Source of the DNA: Torreya grandis
Lineage: Eukaryota; Streptophyta; Pinopsida; Cupressales; Taxaceae
Reading direction: 5' to 3'
DNA: 64,000 bases
Assembly: GCA_037957365.1 (NCBI GenBank)
Contig: JARHVA010000316.1
Coordinates: 1,674,001-1,738,000, forward strand
Shown here: piece by piece, positions 1 through 12,379 of the stretch
Layout of the letters: each line of letters starts with the position of its first letter
How positions within the stretch are numbered: position 1 is the first letter of the stretch
Position numbers and translations under genes: made by a program
The notes under the pieces: model-generated
What the model was told of the DNA's origin: nothing
The model's input: the letters and a program-made list of their open reading frames with translations, nothing else
Databases searched by the model: none

Positions 1-220
1 GAGAGGGACCAGTAGCAGGTCGACATGCTATGCAGGGTCAAGTTCTTTTTTACATGGGTTTGTAGATGCAAATGCGGCAGGTTACTTGGATGACAGGTGG
101 TTCACCATAGGTTTTATGGTGGTTGGTCTTCAGGGTTGATCTTGAAGAGGGATACAAGCTAGGAAATAGATTAGATGGGGTATAGGTACATGTGCAGTTA
201 TTTATCTCTAAGTGGGAGAT
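1..220 (+). mobile_element. 3' internal end of a Ty1/copia element
   Basis: This is the last stretch of an element whose body lies left of the window. It is non-coding sequence leading into a polypurine tract (agtgggagat, 211-220). By eye it matches the equivalent part of the complete copia element (reverse complement of about 41337-41410): both share the order GAAGA-GGA, GTATAGGTAC, then TTTATCTC-AAGTGGGA. This indicates the same broad family. No protein can be read. Confidence 0.6.
211..220 (+). other. Polypurine tract of copia element
   Basis: The purine run AAGTGGGAGA lies directly before the LTR start. The complete copia element has AAGTGGGA in the same place on the minus strand. It primes plus-strand DNA synthesis in LTR elements. 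Confidence 0.65.
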
Positions 221-308
221 TATTAGTTTATGGAGCTAAAAGCTTCACTAATGCAAACAGGGGAGGAGGTTGCTAAGTGTCACAGTCACTAACTTCAGTT
301 AGGCCGAC

Positions 309-401
309 CGACATCAGCCAGTGGTGGATAGGAAGCAACCGACATCAGTCAGGAGTCGGCTGACATCGATCACCTCTAGGCAGACAAGGACCGATGTCGG
401 T
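309..401 (+). repeat. Phased GACRTC motif array in copia LTR
   Basis: Four degenerate copies of YGACRTCRGY begin at 309, 340, 361 and 392, giving spacings of 31, 21 and 31 bp. These are close to three, two and three helical turns. The spacer sequences differ. The array lies near the LTR start, in the U3 part upstream of the TATA-like box. Confidence 0.75.
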
Positions 402-541
402 TGCCTATGCAGTTCCAAAACTATGAGTTCATAGATAGTTTGTTAGCGAACCATTTGTTTGCATGAAGAAGGCTGATTATAGACTTAAGTTGTGGATCTA
501 ATTATTGTAATTAGATGTCTAATTATTGTTTGCATGGGATC

Positions 542-550
542 TATATAATA
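542..550 (+). promoter_or_regulatory. TATA-like box in copia LTR
   Basis: TATATAATA lies about 320 bp into the LTR and about 140 bp after the motif array, a plausible place for the U3 core promoter. Function is inferred from position and sequence only. Confidence 0.45.
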
Positions 551-1366
551 GACTCATGGGCTGTATTGTAAAGTGTGCTAGTTGAGTTTAGCATGCCAGT
601 TCCTTTTGTGTGTGAAGAGAGCAAGGGTAGCTTCTCCTAGTTCCATAGTAGTACCAAGTGCAGGTGCTAGTTTGGAGAATCAAGTAGGATTATTCATGTA
701 TGCATGATCTTGGTCAGCAGGTGTGCAAGGCCAAGTTAGGAGATCTGCATGGTAAGTAAGATCATTGATCTGCAGGTGTTTGTGTGTGTTTGATCTAGGT
801 TTGCAGGTGTTGCAAAACCAATTTGATTTATAGGTGGCAGTAAGATCAGGGAGATCACAACACAATAGGTAGCAAGATCAGGCAGGATCTACTTGGAGTA
901 CGGTGTGTACTCGAACATAGAGCTATAAAGGAAGGCAAGGTAGTCTCTTCCAAAGTAAGATCATTTGAGTTGCAGGTTGTTGCAAGTTCATGGGAGATCT
1001 ACTTGGAGTGCGTTGTGTACTCAGTTGAGTATGTGTGTATACTCGGTGTACTGGTAGTAGTGATACTGACTAATTGGAGGTGAACACCAAATCTGTGTTT
1101 GAGTTGTGTGTTGAGACCATGATTGAGAGAGTGAGCTCTTGAAGGTGAATTACTGTACACTTGGTGTGGGAAGCCTGTAAGGTGTGGAAGAGTGTGGTGT
1201 CTCTTCATTTGTAATTCTTTTTTGGAAGAGTATTAATACAATTGGGTATTGTCTCTCATATTTTGTGTTATTTCTTAATTCTAGTTACTTGTTTACTTCT
1301 GGTTGATTCCGCATATTTTAAGTTGCTTTTACATGGTAATCAATTGTTGCTTTTGGGTCCTAACAG

Positions 1367-1378
1367 TGGAATTAGAGC
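1367..1378 (+). other. Primer-binding site (initiator Met tRNA type), degenerate
   Basis: TGGAATTAGAGC matches the standard plant copia PBS TGGTATCAGAGC at 10 of 12 positions. It starts one base after the LTR's terminal CTAACA. The complete copia has its perfect PBS two bases after its 5' LTR. A PBS here means a 5' internal region should follow, although the same LTR is preceded by a PPT. Confidence 0.6.
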
Positions 1379-3970
1379 TGTTTGTTGTTCTAGATTCCTG
1401 ACAGTTGCTAGGTCTTTTGGCCAAATGTGACATCAAAAGATAGGCTAAAATAAGGCATGTGCTAGGAATCTTGGCCAAACAATGTCCAAAGCTAGACTTT
1501 AAAATAAAGGTGATTTTTAATGTAACAGATTTGAAACACTTCTAACAAATGCTAGGATTTGAGTTTTGGATATAAACTTGACCAACTAAGTATAAGGTAT
1601 GAAACAAAAGTCACTTTAGAGATAGTTTAATTTTCTCACAAATAATGGCATAAAACTTAATTCTTTTGACAAATAAGCTAGACAAAAGTGAATGACATAA
1701 TTATGCTAGACAAAGGTTCAAAAAAGGTACACTCAAATTGATCTAAAAATAAGGTAAAAAAATTGAACTCTATGCAAGAGGATCTATGAAATAATATCTA
1801 AAATGTTTTGGGTAGCGTAACAACGCTAGACTACCCAAAAGATGTGATAAAATGTTTGTTTCAAAGAATCTCTAAGGCAAAGATAGTTTCCCATAATTTT
1901 GAAAACATAACACTATCTCTCTTGACTTAAAATGTTGTGGTGCATAGACTTAAAGTGCAAGTGTTTAGCACAAAATGACTTAAGTCCAACAAGTGTTGAT
2001 AATGATCATGAGTCTTAAATGACCTTCAACCCAAATTGTAATTTGAACCTAAGTTCCTTCAAGTTTAGTGCAAATGGTGAACCCACTTAACACATCAACC
2101 ATATGAACTTATAAATGTGAAATTCTGAATTTAGATTATAAATGAAGGACTTAACAATTTTGGCAAAGGTTTAGTCTCAATTGGGTAGTATAACTACACC
2201 AAAGTGGATGACATGACTCTCCAAGTTTTAATGAACTTTGAACAAGGCAAATTCATGATTTTACGTGGGAAATATAATTCCTCTTTGTTCAAAGTTAAAT
2301 GAGGACCATGTTTTTGGTTTGCATCATTTGTTTACATCAATTTTTGACTCCAAAAAAGACTTTAATCTAGGACAAAACCAACTAATTAATCACTCGTAGA
2401 TCTTAAACTGACAAGGTTGCTTGGTATTGTTGGAATCTGTCAATATACATCATTTGAGAGGATTTTAAGTGTTCATCCAAAAGTAAATGCATATTATATA
2501 TCAGATTTTTTACAGCCCCCCCCCCCGTCTCTCAAATGATAGTACTACAACATGGACCTTGAGACTCACCTTGCAATACTTTTGTGGCAAGTGGAGATTT
2601 GTCTAAAATCTACAAGTTTTGAAATGTTCTAGGAGAATCAATTGCACAATGACTTTCAAATCAAACAATGTAAAAAAAGCATGGATTTTGGATCCATATC
2701 ATTTATCTTGTTTCAAAAATGTCTATTCCTTTTTTCAACCACTACATCCTATTGTTCTCTCAGTGTAGTATGATGTCTAAAGTGCCACTGCGTCCCGTGT
2801 GTAACTCCAATATGGAGCCAAATGAAGTGAATGCCAGGAGATGATACCCCAGGTCAAAGCTTCCCTAAATAACTCAGGGGAGGTAATGACATCCCCCTCA
2901 CAAGACAATTTTACATGAAATAAATAAATCATAAAGGTCATTGTCAAGGTCACCTAATACTTTTGCGAGTTTTTGGGGAGTGCTTTAGATGATGTTCTTT
3001 CTATGCCTTAGACTAGGATTTTTATACTAATGATGGCACTTTTGATTCCAAGGGTTCTCTAAAGGGGATAAATGGAAGAGCATAAATGCACAAACCTTCT
3101 CTTTTTCAAACATGTTTTAATCAAACAACTATTAAAAATAAGAATTGACAGGTGTGTTCAATTTTAAAACCCCAAATGAAAGATATGGTGGTGTTCTTTT
3201 GACCCCTTCATATTAAGTTGTAACTTTGAAATCCTAAATTATAAAAGAATTAAATTAATCACCTAAATGTTTTATTAATCACAAAAAACAAGATTCTTAA
3301 TTCATTTTAAAAGCATGCAAAAGATGGTCTAAAACATGTTTTAACAAATTCAAAGTTCGTCGGTTACCTGTCTACCCTTAAAGCATCACCCAAAAAAAAA
3401 TGTGTTAAGTTAGATAATGTTAACACAAATATAAATAAATTATTAAAAAAAAAAAAAAATTAAATATATTAACACCTTAAAACAAAAAATTATAAGGCTA
3501 AAAATAAAATATAACACATAACACAAAATTCTGCACATAAAATATAAAAATCTGCAGTTAGCATTTTTAACATAACTTTTAAAATATAGACTGGTTTGAT
3601 ACAAAATTTTGAGAGGTTGTCAATAACTTCAGGTCTAAAATTTATAAGAAAATTTAAGTCCAAAAATTTAATACAATTTTTTTTATCAACTCTGTTCTAA
3701 CCATTTTTACCAAAAAAATAAAAAAATAGAAAGTGATAGTCACTAAAATAGATATAACTTCTAAAATATAAATAATTATTTTGTGAAATTTTTAGAGAAT
3801 ATCCATGACATATTTAGATATATGAATAAAAAAATTTAGATAAAAATATTAAGTAAATAAAAATTTATGACTTTTTTATTGGCCATTTTTACTCAAAGCA
3901 AAAACAACAAAAAAAGAGAATCAAAACTATGAAACACAAAAAAAGTTTATGGATTGCACTCTCACAAATA
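1379..3970. other. AT-rich non-coding stretch, probably decayed element interior
   Basis: No coding region can be supported. From the right it should be the internal 5' region of the minus-strand gypsy LTR at 3994-5167. From the left it should be copia leader DNA, so a junction is hidden inside. Visible features are a run of 11 C (2516-2526), which reads as a purine-plus-G tract on the minus strand and could be an old PPT, and an A-rich tract near 3436-3460. The boundary between the two parts cannot be placed. Confidence 0.4.
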
Positions 3971-3990
3971 TCGTCCCACCGGATGTGCCA
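3971..3990 (-). other. Primer-binding site of minus-strand gypsy element
   Basis: On the minus strand the sequence TGGCACATCCGGTGGGACGA follows the LTR. It closely resembles the PBS region after the gypsy LTR at 60734-62132, which begins TGGCATACCCGGTGGGAC. The match supports both the orientation and the LTR edge. Confidence 0.65.
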
Positions 3991-3993
3991 TTA

Positions 3994-5167
3994 TGTGAAC
4001 TAATAATTTGACTAAGAAGAAGATATTAGTATCGTGTTAGTGAATGAAACCAAATAAAAAACACACTAAACTAACATCTTCATGCCTAGTTACTAGGGTG
4101 AGCTTAGTAACAAAAACAAATGACAAACACAACTAAAAAGTAAGAAAAAACAAGAATTACTTCACCTTTCTTGGATGCTCCAAATACCTTTGTAGTAGTG
4201 GCTTGCTAAATTTTATGCTCATGAAGTCCTTGGCCTTCGAAAATTGGCTACCTCCATCTCTCCTTGGCACTTTTTGCTTTGGCTTGGCTTGGCGTGGAAT
4301 CAATTTGACATGGTAACACTAGTTTGCATGAAGCTTTTCAAATCAATCCTGAATTATAACTTTGCACAAATTAAGCTTAAAAATGATGTTCATGGCCTCT
4401 CTATTTATAAAATTTTAAGAATAACCAGAATTAATCATGACCGTCCATCTGAAGATTGGGATGTGTGGTCATGTATTAATTGAATTATGTAATTAAAATC
4501 CATAATTATCTTCATCATGAATTTGAAATAAGGGATATTAATGAGGCATGGGAGGTAATAAAGAGGCATGGGAGACCCATAATCCTGATATTTGTGGTAT
4601 TTATGGCCTAGGGATGTCTTCCCAAGAAAGAATGTCACCTGATGATGCAAATATTCAATATTCATTTCTAAAAACAAGTTTTCAAAAAATTTCTATGGAA
4701 TTATTAATTAGGCCTTAATTTGGATTAGTTATCTCTTAAGCATGATTAAGCACTTTTTGCACAAATTACTCAAATTGATCAGAATGCCTTATTATTGGTC
4801 TATAATTTGATTGGATTAGAATTGGAAGTCAATGTTAGATGCATTAGATCCGTTATCCCATTTAGGATGTTTCCAACACCAAATAATAAAGACATGCATC
4901 TCATACAATAAATTTGATAGAAAAGAGCAATCTAAAACACCCAGGTGTAAAATTGGCATTTTGACTCGAACTGATCTGATCAAAGTTAGTTGGCCCATAA
5001 ATTGCATTGCCCCATTTAATGATACTCTTACCAAAATTGGCACTTGAATATATGAATTTCAACTCATTTAATGTGCTTTAGTGTTTTTAGGCCAAATTAT
5101 GCAATTTGGTGGAAATTAGTCAAAAGCTTGGTTAGAGATTATCGGTGGCCATATTTAGGTGTCTACA
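3994..5167 (-). repeat. Gypsy LTR (minus orientation), about 1.17 kb
   Basis: Read on the minus strand it starts TGTAGACACC at 5167 and ends just before the PBS at 3990. By eye its middle (reverse complement of about 4410-4580) aligns with 33545-33720: both share a GATAATTATGGATTTTA block, then ACATAATT, a CACACATC block, GATGGACRRTCATG and CTATAAATA, in the same order. The two are members of one family in opposite orientation. The shared CTATAAATA or CTATTTATAAA segment is a likely TATA region. The frames seen inside are not conserved. Confidence 0.7.
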
Positions 5168-5225
5168 TCTGGGACATAGTAAATCTGTGTTGGCTAACTA
5201 AAAAAAATAACCAAAGTTTTTAAGA

Positions 5226-8200
5226 ATGTCAAAGAACTTAAAGTTGGTAGAATTTAATGAGTTGCCTCAGTATGTTATAGCCATGGCTACCAAAATTTAT
5301 GGACTACCCACTAATGAGAAGTTTGAGACATGGATATTTTTAATCATGCTCTATGTGCTGGAAGGAAAGAAAAGGATCAATTAGGCCACCATTCTCAGTG
5401 ATAATTTGCACTTATAGATGATGTACCTCCAAGTAGACATCACCTCCAAGGAGAAAATTTAAGTTACATTTTATATGTCTTCCTACCTAATGTATAATTT
5501 TGTGCACAATAAGGTTTTCCAAGGACTTATTAGGAACCCCATGGGGATGAGGATTTACAAGATATATCTTGAGGTAACCTTGGAAGGGTCTAGTAATAGT
5601 TTTTGAAAGGTTCATAACTACTTCTTCAACCCCATTATGAGTGTGTTCTACCCCATAAGGAGCTTGAATAGAATGTCTGCAATAACCAAGTAGGTAATTA
5701 AGAAATCTGGTGCCACCTATATTTAGTTCAAAACATTCATTTACATTAGGGTGAGTGGGTATTTTAGATGCCATTTCAAATTACCCAAATACCTAGATGA
5801 TAGATTGGAAATAATGGAGCTATATAGGTAGATGCTACCACCACATGAAATGATTGTAGTGAAAAAGATAAACAATCCTTTCAAGTTTCGATGATGATTG
5901 GTTTCTATTCATGCCCTTATGTAGCCAAGGAAAAAGGGTTAGAACTAGAAGTGAATATGTACACACTTGGTAAGATACCACCCTAACCCAATTATGACAT
6001 TAGGTGGTTGATAAATATGACAACAAACATGGTATGGCATCATTCCCACTATGAAAAATTGTGGTCTAATTTCACCATCAAAGAAGATAAGAAGTGGGAA
6101 TACATGAGGTTAATAGTGCAATAGGTCATAGCATATGACATCACTCCTTTCCCCAAGGACATGGTCGATGACAAAATGACACTCTCATCTACATATAATA
6201 GGAACAATATTGAATCCCATCCCATTGATCTATTTTATTTCATTGAGGAAGAAAATGATTCCATCCCCAAGTGAGTGACATGGATAATGAGAATTTTTTT
6301 TATGTGGTTGAAAGAGTATGGGGTCAACCTCGAGGCATACAACACCCCTACCCTCCAAGAGTTGAGGATCATGAAAGAATTGAATGCATTCTTCCCTACA
6401 CATAGTGGTGACCCTCTAGCCCCATCATCATCTACAATAGGAAGAGAGAAAAGAAAGCTGGGAGACACTGACTTCACTAAGATGGTAGACATTGAGAAAA
6501 TTATTGTGGCCCAATCCAAAGTTGGGATGTCTTTCTCATAGGGTAGGTCACACTAACTAGCACCGTCCCTATTTCAATTTTAAGGAGGGAAGCTCTAGTG
6601 GTGCTAGTCATCTTAACAACTTCTCCCATGGCTAGTCAAGCACCAGTCCTAACTATCCTACCTCCACAATAGGTTTTAGTTGAGTCTCCTTCAAATATAT
6701 ATTCAAGGAAGAGAGGAGGTGAGGAACAAGAGGAGCCACCAAAATAAAAGAGAGCTAAGAAGACCCTCCAACCTCTAGAAAAATCTTTGATCAAGTAAAG
6801 GACTATTATCTTCAAAGACCCAATCACCAAAGATCACCCCTAGAGAAAAAAGAAGATAAAGCTTCATATGCACAAAGGGTTAGGGATACGAGTGAGGGGG
6901 AGGACTCAGATGAAGAAAGGCTGATACCTAAGGCAATGAAAAATAATGTGCCTTCACTCCCCTAAAGTGAGAACTAGGCAGAGGACCCATAGGGAGAAAC
7001 ATCACTCCCCATTGAAAATCTTGATGGAAGGAGCATATATAGAAGGGAACCTACAATAGAAAAAGGTAAAGGTGATGAGGAAGGGGCCATGACTTTAGAT
7101 GATCCTCTATCTTTTGATGATCTTGTGAAGGTTGGTGTTGAGGTGGCCACCTAAGTAGAATCCCCTACTGAAAAGGAGCCTCACTCCCTAGAAATAGAGG
7201 CATTTGTCTAGAATGTTATTTCTTAGTCACCTAGGTAAGATAAAGTTGATGAATTCAAGGACACCCCAAATCAAGATGATGGGGATAGGGTGAACTTGGG
7301 GATGACATTCAATCCCCCATCAGTAGTGTAAAGGTGTGAGAATAAGAGAAAGATAAAATAAGAGAGAAGGGATCAAGCCTACAGATGGGTGCCTGTAAAA
7401 CTTTAGAGGTCAATAAAGGTACTGAAGAGAGTGCCCCCAAGGATGCTACTTCAATCAAAATCCCTTGAGGGATTCTCCCCACCATCAAGGTACATGACCA
7501 AGAGAAGAATAAAGGTTCTGAGGCTATGATTGGTGAAGAATCACCTAAACATGACAAGGAAGTCACCATAGCATCTACAAACCCAATGACCTAGGGTGTT
7601 ATGGAAGGAGAAGCCATTGTTATATCCTCTATCCAACACACAAAAAAAGGGAGTTCCATTGAAAAATTATGCATGGAGTCTCAATAACCTAGGTCTGATT
7701 TCAAAGTTTTGGAGCAAGTTGAGCCAGTCCTAGAGGAGAAAAAAGAAGAGTAGGGAAGTGATGAAGACACACAACAATTTGTGTTAAGCCCTCCTCCTAA
7801 ACTAGTGATGCTACCAACAGTTATTTCCCCTTTGGCACCACTCATCACTGCTACAAGGCCATCTTCAACATCTAAAACTATAGTGGGTTTCTAGACTAGG
7901 CCCATTATTTAGATTATAAACCAAGTGAATGAAAATAAGGATGTGATGAGCAAAGTAGGGGATATCGATATAGCCTAGATTCTTCAAAAGCAAAAGGATA
8001 AGCCCCCAAAGAAGGTCAGGATGCATATCATAAAAAAATTCACTGACATAAGGGAAAGAAGTGTTGAAGTAGCCATTCCTCCTCTAGATGCACTGAAGAA
8101 AAATACTCCCATGGAAAACTATTCCATCTACCACTACAATCTTAGGGAGCCATCAAGGAAGGAATTAAAGCATACTTCACAAGTCCTAGTTGACATGGTG

Positions 8201-9094
8201 ATACATAAAATGGATAAAGATAAAGCCACCATGGAGGAATTAAAGGCATAAAATTAGACTATAATCTAGTACTTGCAAAAGTCACTAAGTGAGCCTTAGG
8301 TGGTGACTCCAATCGCTATCCAGGCTCCTGACATTTCCCATATCCCCCTTAAAATAATGGACATCATCTATGGTGAAGATTTAAAGATCAGAGGATGGGT
8401 GACAAAAGATTGGCATTAGGATTTGATAGCCTAAGGCTAAGAAATAATCCATACAGCTATGGGATGGCTAGATGATGAGACAGATAGGTGAGGAGAGTGT
8501 CGCTCCCTAGCATATATTTATGATGCTAATATCAAAAGTTGGGAGTCACTTAGGCATAAAATATATGAAATATTTAATATGGGTAATAATGTTTTAATCA
8601 TAGAGATTATTATCTCTCTAGATAATATTAAAATGCCTAAAGAGTGTCAATTGGCCATAAAGCACAAGCTCACCATGCTCAAGGATGACACTTTTGATTT
8701 AAAAGGAGAAGAGAAGTATGTCAAGACTATGAGAATATAGATTGAGGCCACTCTAAGATAAATACTAAGGATGGATGGTGTGATGGACCTGACAAAAGAA
8801 CTATTGGAGAAGGCTCTAGAGGATCTCATCAATGTACCTCATGGAGCTTTCAATTGCCAAAAAATAAAGGACTTGGTATCTCTCAAAAAATCCTATGATA
8901 AATTGGAGGTATTGATATGAAAGAAACAAGGAGTGCTCTAGATAAACACCAATTGGTTAGAGGAATATGATGACAAATTCAAGTACCAGATGGGTCCAAA
9001 TAGAATGATCCTCATCAGTATGATCAAAAAGTTTGTTACACACAAAGACAAGCTGGTGAAGGACACAATCATCAATGTGGATTCTACATCATGA
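5226..9094 (+). pseudogene. Decayed long ORF of unknown family, retroelement-associated
   Basis: A reading frame of roughly 1,290 codons can be followed from an ATG at 5226 to a TGA at 9092-9094. At least one frame change occurs before 6275, and many in-frame TAG/TAA codons stand where Gln would fit. Three parts are visible. The first (5226-6300) is a globular region with aromatic patches. The second (about 6550-7900) is low-complexity, charged and Ser/Pro/Glu-rich. The third (8000-9090) is Lys/Glu-rich and probably helical. No zinc knuckle, protease, polymerase or integrase motif is seen. I do not recognise the family. A gag-like or accessory protein of a plant retroelement is the best guess, from context only. 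Its start lies about 60 bp beyond the outer edge of the minus-strand gypsy LTR. Confidence 0.5.
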
Positions 9095-9785
9095 TGAGAT
9101 ACCCCTGATTTCTTTCCCAAAAAGGGAATTATCCCATACCTCCCTTTCTCTTCTTGTCTTTTTCTCCTTTTTGTCTCTTTTCCTTTTTTAAGGAACTTTT
9201 GTATTTTACCCGGTAGTAGCACATCCCTTTCTAAGTTTATTTTGTTTAAGGAAAGGACATTTTTATTTCTTTTCACAAGTGGACAAAGTTTTGTTTTGTC
9301 CATTGTGGGTTATTTTATGTGTATATAAATATAAATATTATTTTTTAGTGGGAAATCATATCCTTCATCATCATGAGAGCACTCCTGTAGGTCCAAGGAA
9401 TCAAGTTCATTACAACCAATTCTAGGCCCGCGAAGGAATCTTCTAGCTGGAGTATCTTTATAGAATATGCCAAGTATGGTTTTGGAATTTTATAAGTAAA
9501 GGGGGTCTATCCATCTAAAAAGCTTGAAAAAAAAAATTGAGTGTAAAAGAGATAACTAGGAGAGTCATCCCTGTGTAGTGCCCTGGTGCCAAATCAATTT
9601 CATTTGTAAAATCATTGGCAAGCTTTGAGATCATCTATGATGTTCCCTTGTTATAGAGTCTTTTTTGGAAAGTGTCTTTTGATATCTAATTTTAAATAAA
9701 TATATTGTGATCAATATTTTACCAATAAATTACTAAAATATGTTGATGGTTTCCATTCTATCTTGTTGTTCAAATGTAGTGTTTC
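9095..9785 (+). other. Unassigned stretch between decayed ORF and chromovirus
   Basis: A pyrimidine-rich segment (about 9120-9200) follows the decayed ORF, then AT-rich DNA with no recognisable domain. The N-terminal part of the chromovirus RT is expected here and is missing, so a deletion or insertion junction lies in or near this interval. Confidence 0.35.
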
Positions 9786-11985
9786 TTTTCACAAGCTAAA
9801 TAGATTAGTTGTTTGGCTAAATTGTATGCCAAACCTTCCAAATGTACTTTTGGGGCTTGTGAGGTTAAATATTTGGGTCATTTGGTTTCTTATGAAGGAG
9901 TGAAAGTGGATTCTAAAAACATCCAAGCAATGGTGCACTGGATAATTCCTTAAACACTCAAGCAACTATGGGGATTTTTGGGTCTAACTGGTTACTATCA
10001 CAAGCTTATCAAAAATTATGGTAGTATTACAGCCCCACTCACCTCTTTGTTGAAGAAAGAATCCTTTTAGTGGACTAATGTAGCTACTCAAGCATTTGAA
10101 CAACTTAAATTGGATATGTGCACTACTCCAATAATAGCCACTCCTGATTTTTACAAAACTTTTGTGGTTGAATGTGATGCATCTGGGTATGGAATGGGTG
10201 TTGTACTCATTCAAAAAGGTAGACCATTTGCATTTGAAAGTCATCTACTAAAGGGTAAAAATCAGCACAAGCCCATCTATGAGAAGGAAATGATGGCCAT
10301 TTTGCATGCAGTCAAACAATGGAGATCTTATTTGATGGGTCATCACTTTCAGGTAAAGACTGATCATGATAGTCTCAAATATGTTTTCTAACAACAGTTG
10401 TCATCTTAAGAACAATAGAAATGGGTAAATAAGATGTTAGGCTATGATTTTGAAATACTCTACAAAAAAATCAAGGAAAATGTGGTGGTAGATACACTAT
10501 CCAAAAAGGATGAATCAGTTGAGGCATTGCTATGTGCCATAACCATTTTGCATGGAGATTGGTTAGATGAAACATGATTAAAATGGGACCATGATAGTGA
10601 TACCCATGATTTGATTCAAAATCTTCAGCAAGGTTTAGGTGTATTTGAAAAATTCACATGGAAGGGTAATGTATTATGGTATAAATATATATTGTACCTA
10701 TGTAAGAATTATCTTCCTAAACAAAAAATCCTTCAGGGACTTCTTGTAACTCCAATTGGGGGTCATTCAAGATTTTTGAAAACTATCACAGAATCAAGCA
10801 GGATTTTTTTTGGGAAGGACTCAAGGGGGATGTCCAAAAATATGTAGTTAAATGTATGATATGTCAAAAAAACAAAGGAGAAACCATAAAAACCCTAGGT
10901 CTTTTATAACCTTTATCCATCCTTAGCCAGCATTGGGAAGAGGTATCTATGGATTTTATTACAGGGTTACCAAGATCTTATGGTCATAATTTTATCATGG
11001 TTATTGTGGATCATCTCATTAAGTATGTTCATTTTTGTTCTTTATCAAAACCATTTGTTTCTAGTAAAATAGCTATTACTTTCCTCAATATAGTTCATAA
11101 ACTGCATGGGACCCCTAAGACCATTGTCAGTGATAGAGATCCCATTTTCACTAGTAATTTTTGGATTGATTTATTTACATGTTTGGGCACCCAGTTGGCT
11201 CATAGTTCATCCTATATCCTCAATCTGATAGGTAAACTAAGGTAGTCAACAAATGTCTGGAAGGATATCTTTGTTGTTTTGTTTTTGATAAATAGGATAA
11301 ATGGGTTCATTAGTTTCCACTTTCTAAATGGTGGTATAATACTTCTGTTTATAGTTCTTACAAAATGTCTCCCTTTATGACACTATATGGATACCACTCT
11401 CCATCCATCACTTTAACCTTGAAGGTCCATCCTAAGGTTCGTGCAGTTGAAGAACATATTCACCATCAATAGGAGGTCCTTGCAAGTTTGCATGAAAATT
11501 TAGCTATGGGCCAGAATAGCATGAAGCAATAGGTAGATCAATATAGAAATGAGAGGAATTTTGACATTGGTGATTGGGTCTTTGTTCACTTGTAGCCATA
11601 TAAGTAGATGTCATTGAAGTAATAAAAAAGGATAAAAAGTTGTCCCTTTAAGTATTATGGGCCTTATCAGATCTTGTAAAAAATTGGTAGTGTGGCCTAC
11701 AAGTTAGAGTTTCCTTCATCCACTCATATACATACAACATTTCATGTATCATTCCTAAAGAAAGTCATTGGACATAAAGATACCATTCAAATAGAATTAC
11801 CAGAATTGGATGAGGAAGGTAGAGTTTTTCTTGATCCTGAGGTGATCTTTCACATGCACACTAAGCAACTACATTCTAGAGTGATTATAGAGTACTTGAT
11901 CAAATGAAAGAATCTACCATGTGAAGATGCCACTTGGGAGGATGAAGCATTTGTGAAGCAACATCCAAAGTTGCCACAATGTTGA
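9786..11985 (+). pseudogene. Gypsy chromovirus pol, 3' half (RT end, RNase H, integrase, chromodomain)
   Basis: Domains follow in the usual chromovirus order. The RT C-terminus has a CTFG..V.YLGH..S..GV block (from about 9840). RNase H has FVVECDASGYGMG and YEKEMMAILHAVKQW (10150-10390). The integrase zinc-binding region has GGHS and CMICQ (about 10755-10870). The integrase core has MDFITGLP and IVSDRDPIF (10949-11160). The C-terminus has a chromodomain-like EYLIK..NLP.EDATWEDE block (about 11890-11945). Several stops and at least two frame changes break it. Many stops are TAA/TAG where CAA/CAG would fit, for example after WIIP and before WTN. The RT fingers and palm and everything upstream are missing. 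A PPT and LTR follow at once. The identity is firm at family level. Confidence 0.88.
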
Positions 11986-12000
11986 GGATAATGTTATTTT

Positions 12001-12014
12001 CAAGGGGAGGGGCT
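12001..12014 (+). other. Polypurine tract of chromovirus
   Basis: CAAGGGGAGGGG follows the chromodomain stop by about 15 bp and abuts the LTR start. This is the normal position for the plus-strand primer in chromoviruses. Confidence 0.7.
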
Positions 12015-12325
12015 TGCTACACCCTTAACCATTGGTATGTGTAGGTATATGTGTCACTAACTTGTGGATTATATACCTCTTTTATATACTTTTTATATTT
12101 CTCTATGTTCTTAGATAGGTTAGCCTATGGAATAACCTTGGCTAAGTAGACTATATATAGGAGGTAGTGGTTAGTATTTATTGATTAAGTATTCTTCTAT
12201 TAGTGAATTGTTATGGAGGTTACCCCCTTGAAGTGGCTTTTCTATATTATCTAATATTCTACTCTACTATCAATTATTGATATGTAATCTCTCATATTTG
12301 CTCATTCTGTGTGATATAAAATCAT
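12015..12325 (+). repeat. Chromovirus 3' LTR, about 310 bp
   Basis: It starts TGCTACACCC after the PPT. It contains CTATATATAGG (about 12153), a good TATA box, and ends near ATATAAAATCA. The right edge is estimated because no second copy is present for comparison. The next recognisable coding sequence belongs to a different gypsy lineage. Confidence 0.55.
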
Positions 12326-12379
12326 TCTCTGTAAACATATAATTAATTTGAATCAAGTAGGTCTATACCCAAGAATCAC

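Larger units (their letters stand above)
221..1365 (+). repeat. Copia LTR (plus orientation), about 1.15 kb
   Basis: The start (TATTAGTTTATGGAGCTAAA) corresponds to TGTTAAGGTATGGAGCTAAA of the complete copia at 40671-46264, read on its own strand. The end (GTAATCAATTG..CCTAACA) corresponds to GTAATCAATTT..CCCAACA there. The terminal TG has decayed to TA. It is longer than the 666-bp relative. It carries a TATA-like box and a phased array of the YGACRTCRGT motif. It is preceded by a PPT, so it is a 3' LTR, yet a PBS-like site follows it. Short ATG frames inside it are chance. Confidence 0.7.

Noticed and set aside
680..1208. Minus-strand open stretches in the first LTR
   Set aside because: They sit inside a non-coding LTR and show no conserved motif.
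5168..5183. TCTACA then TGGGACATAG as the end of a plus-strand LTR with a PBS
   Set aside because: The minus-strand reading (TGTAGACACC start, PBS at 3990, homology with the LTR at 32932) explains the same bases better.
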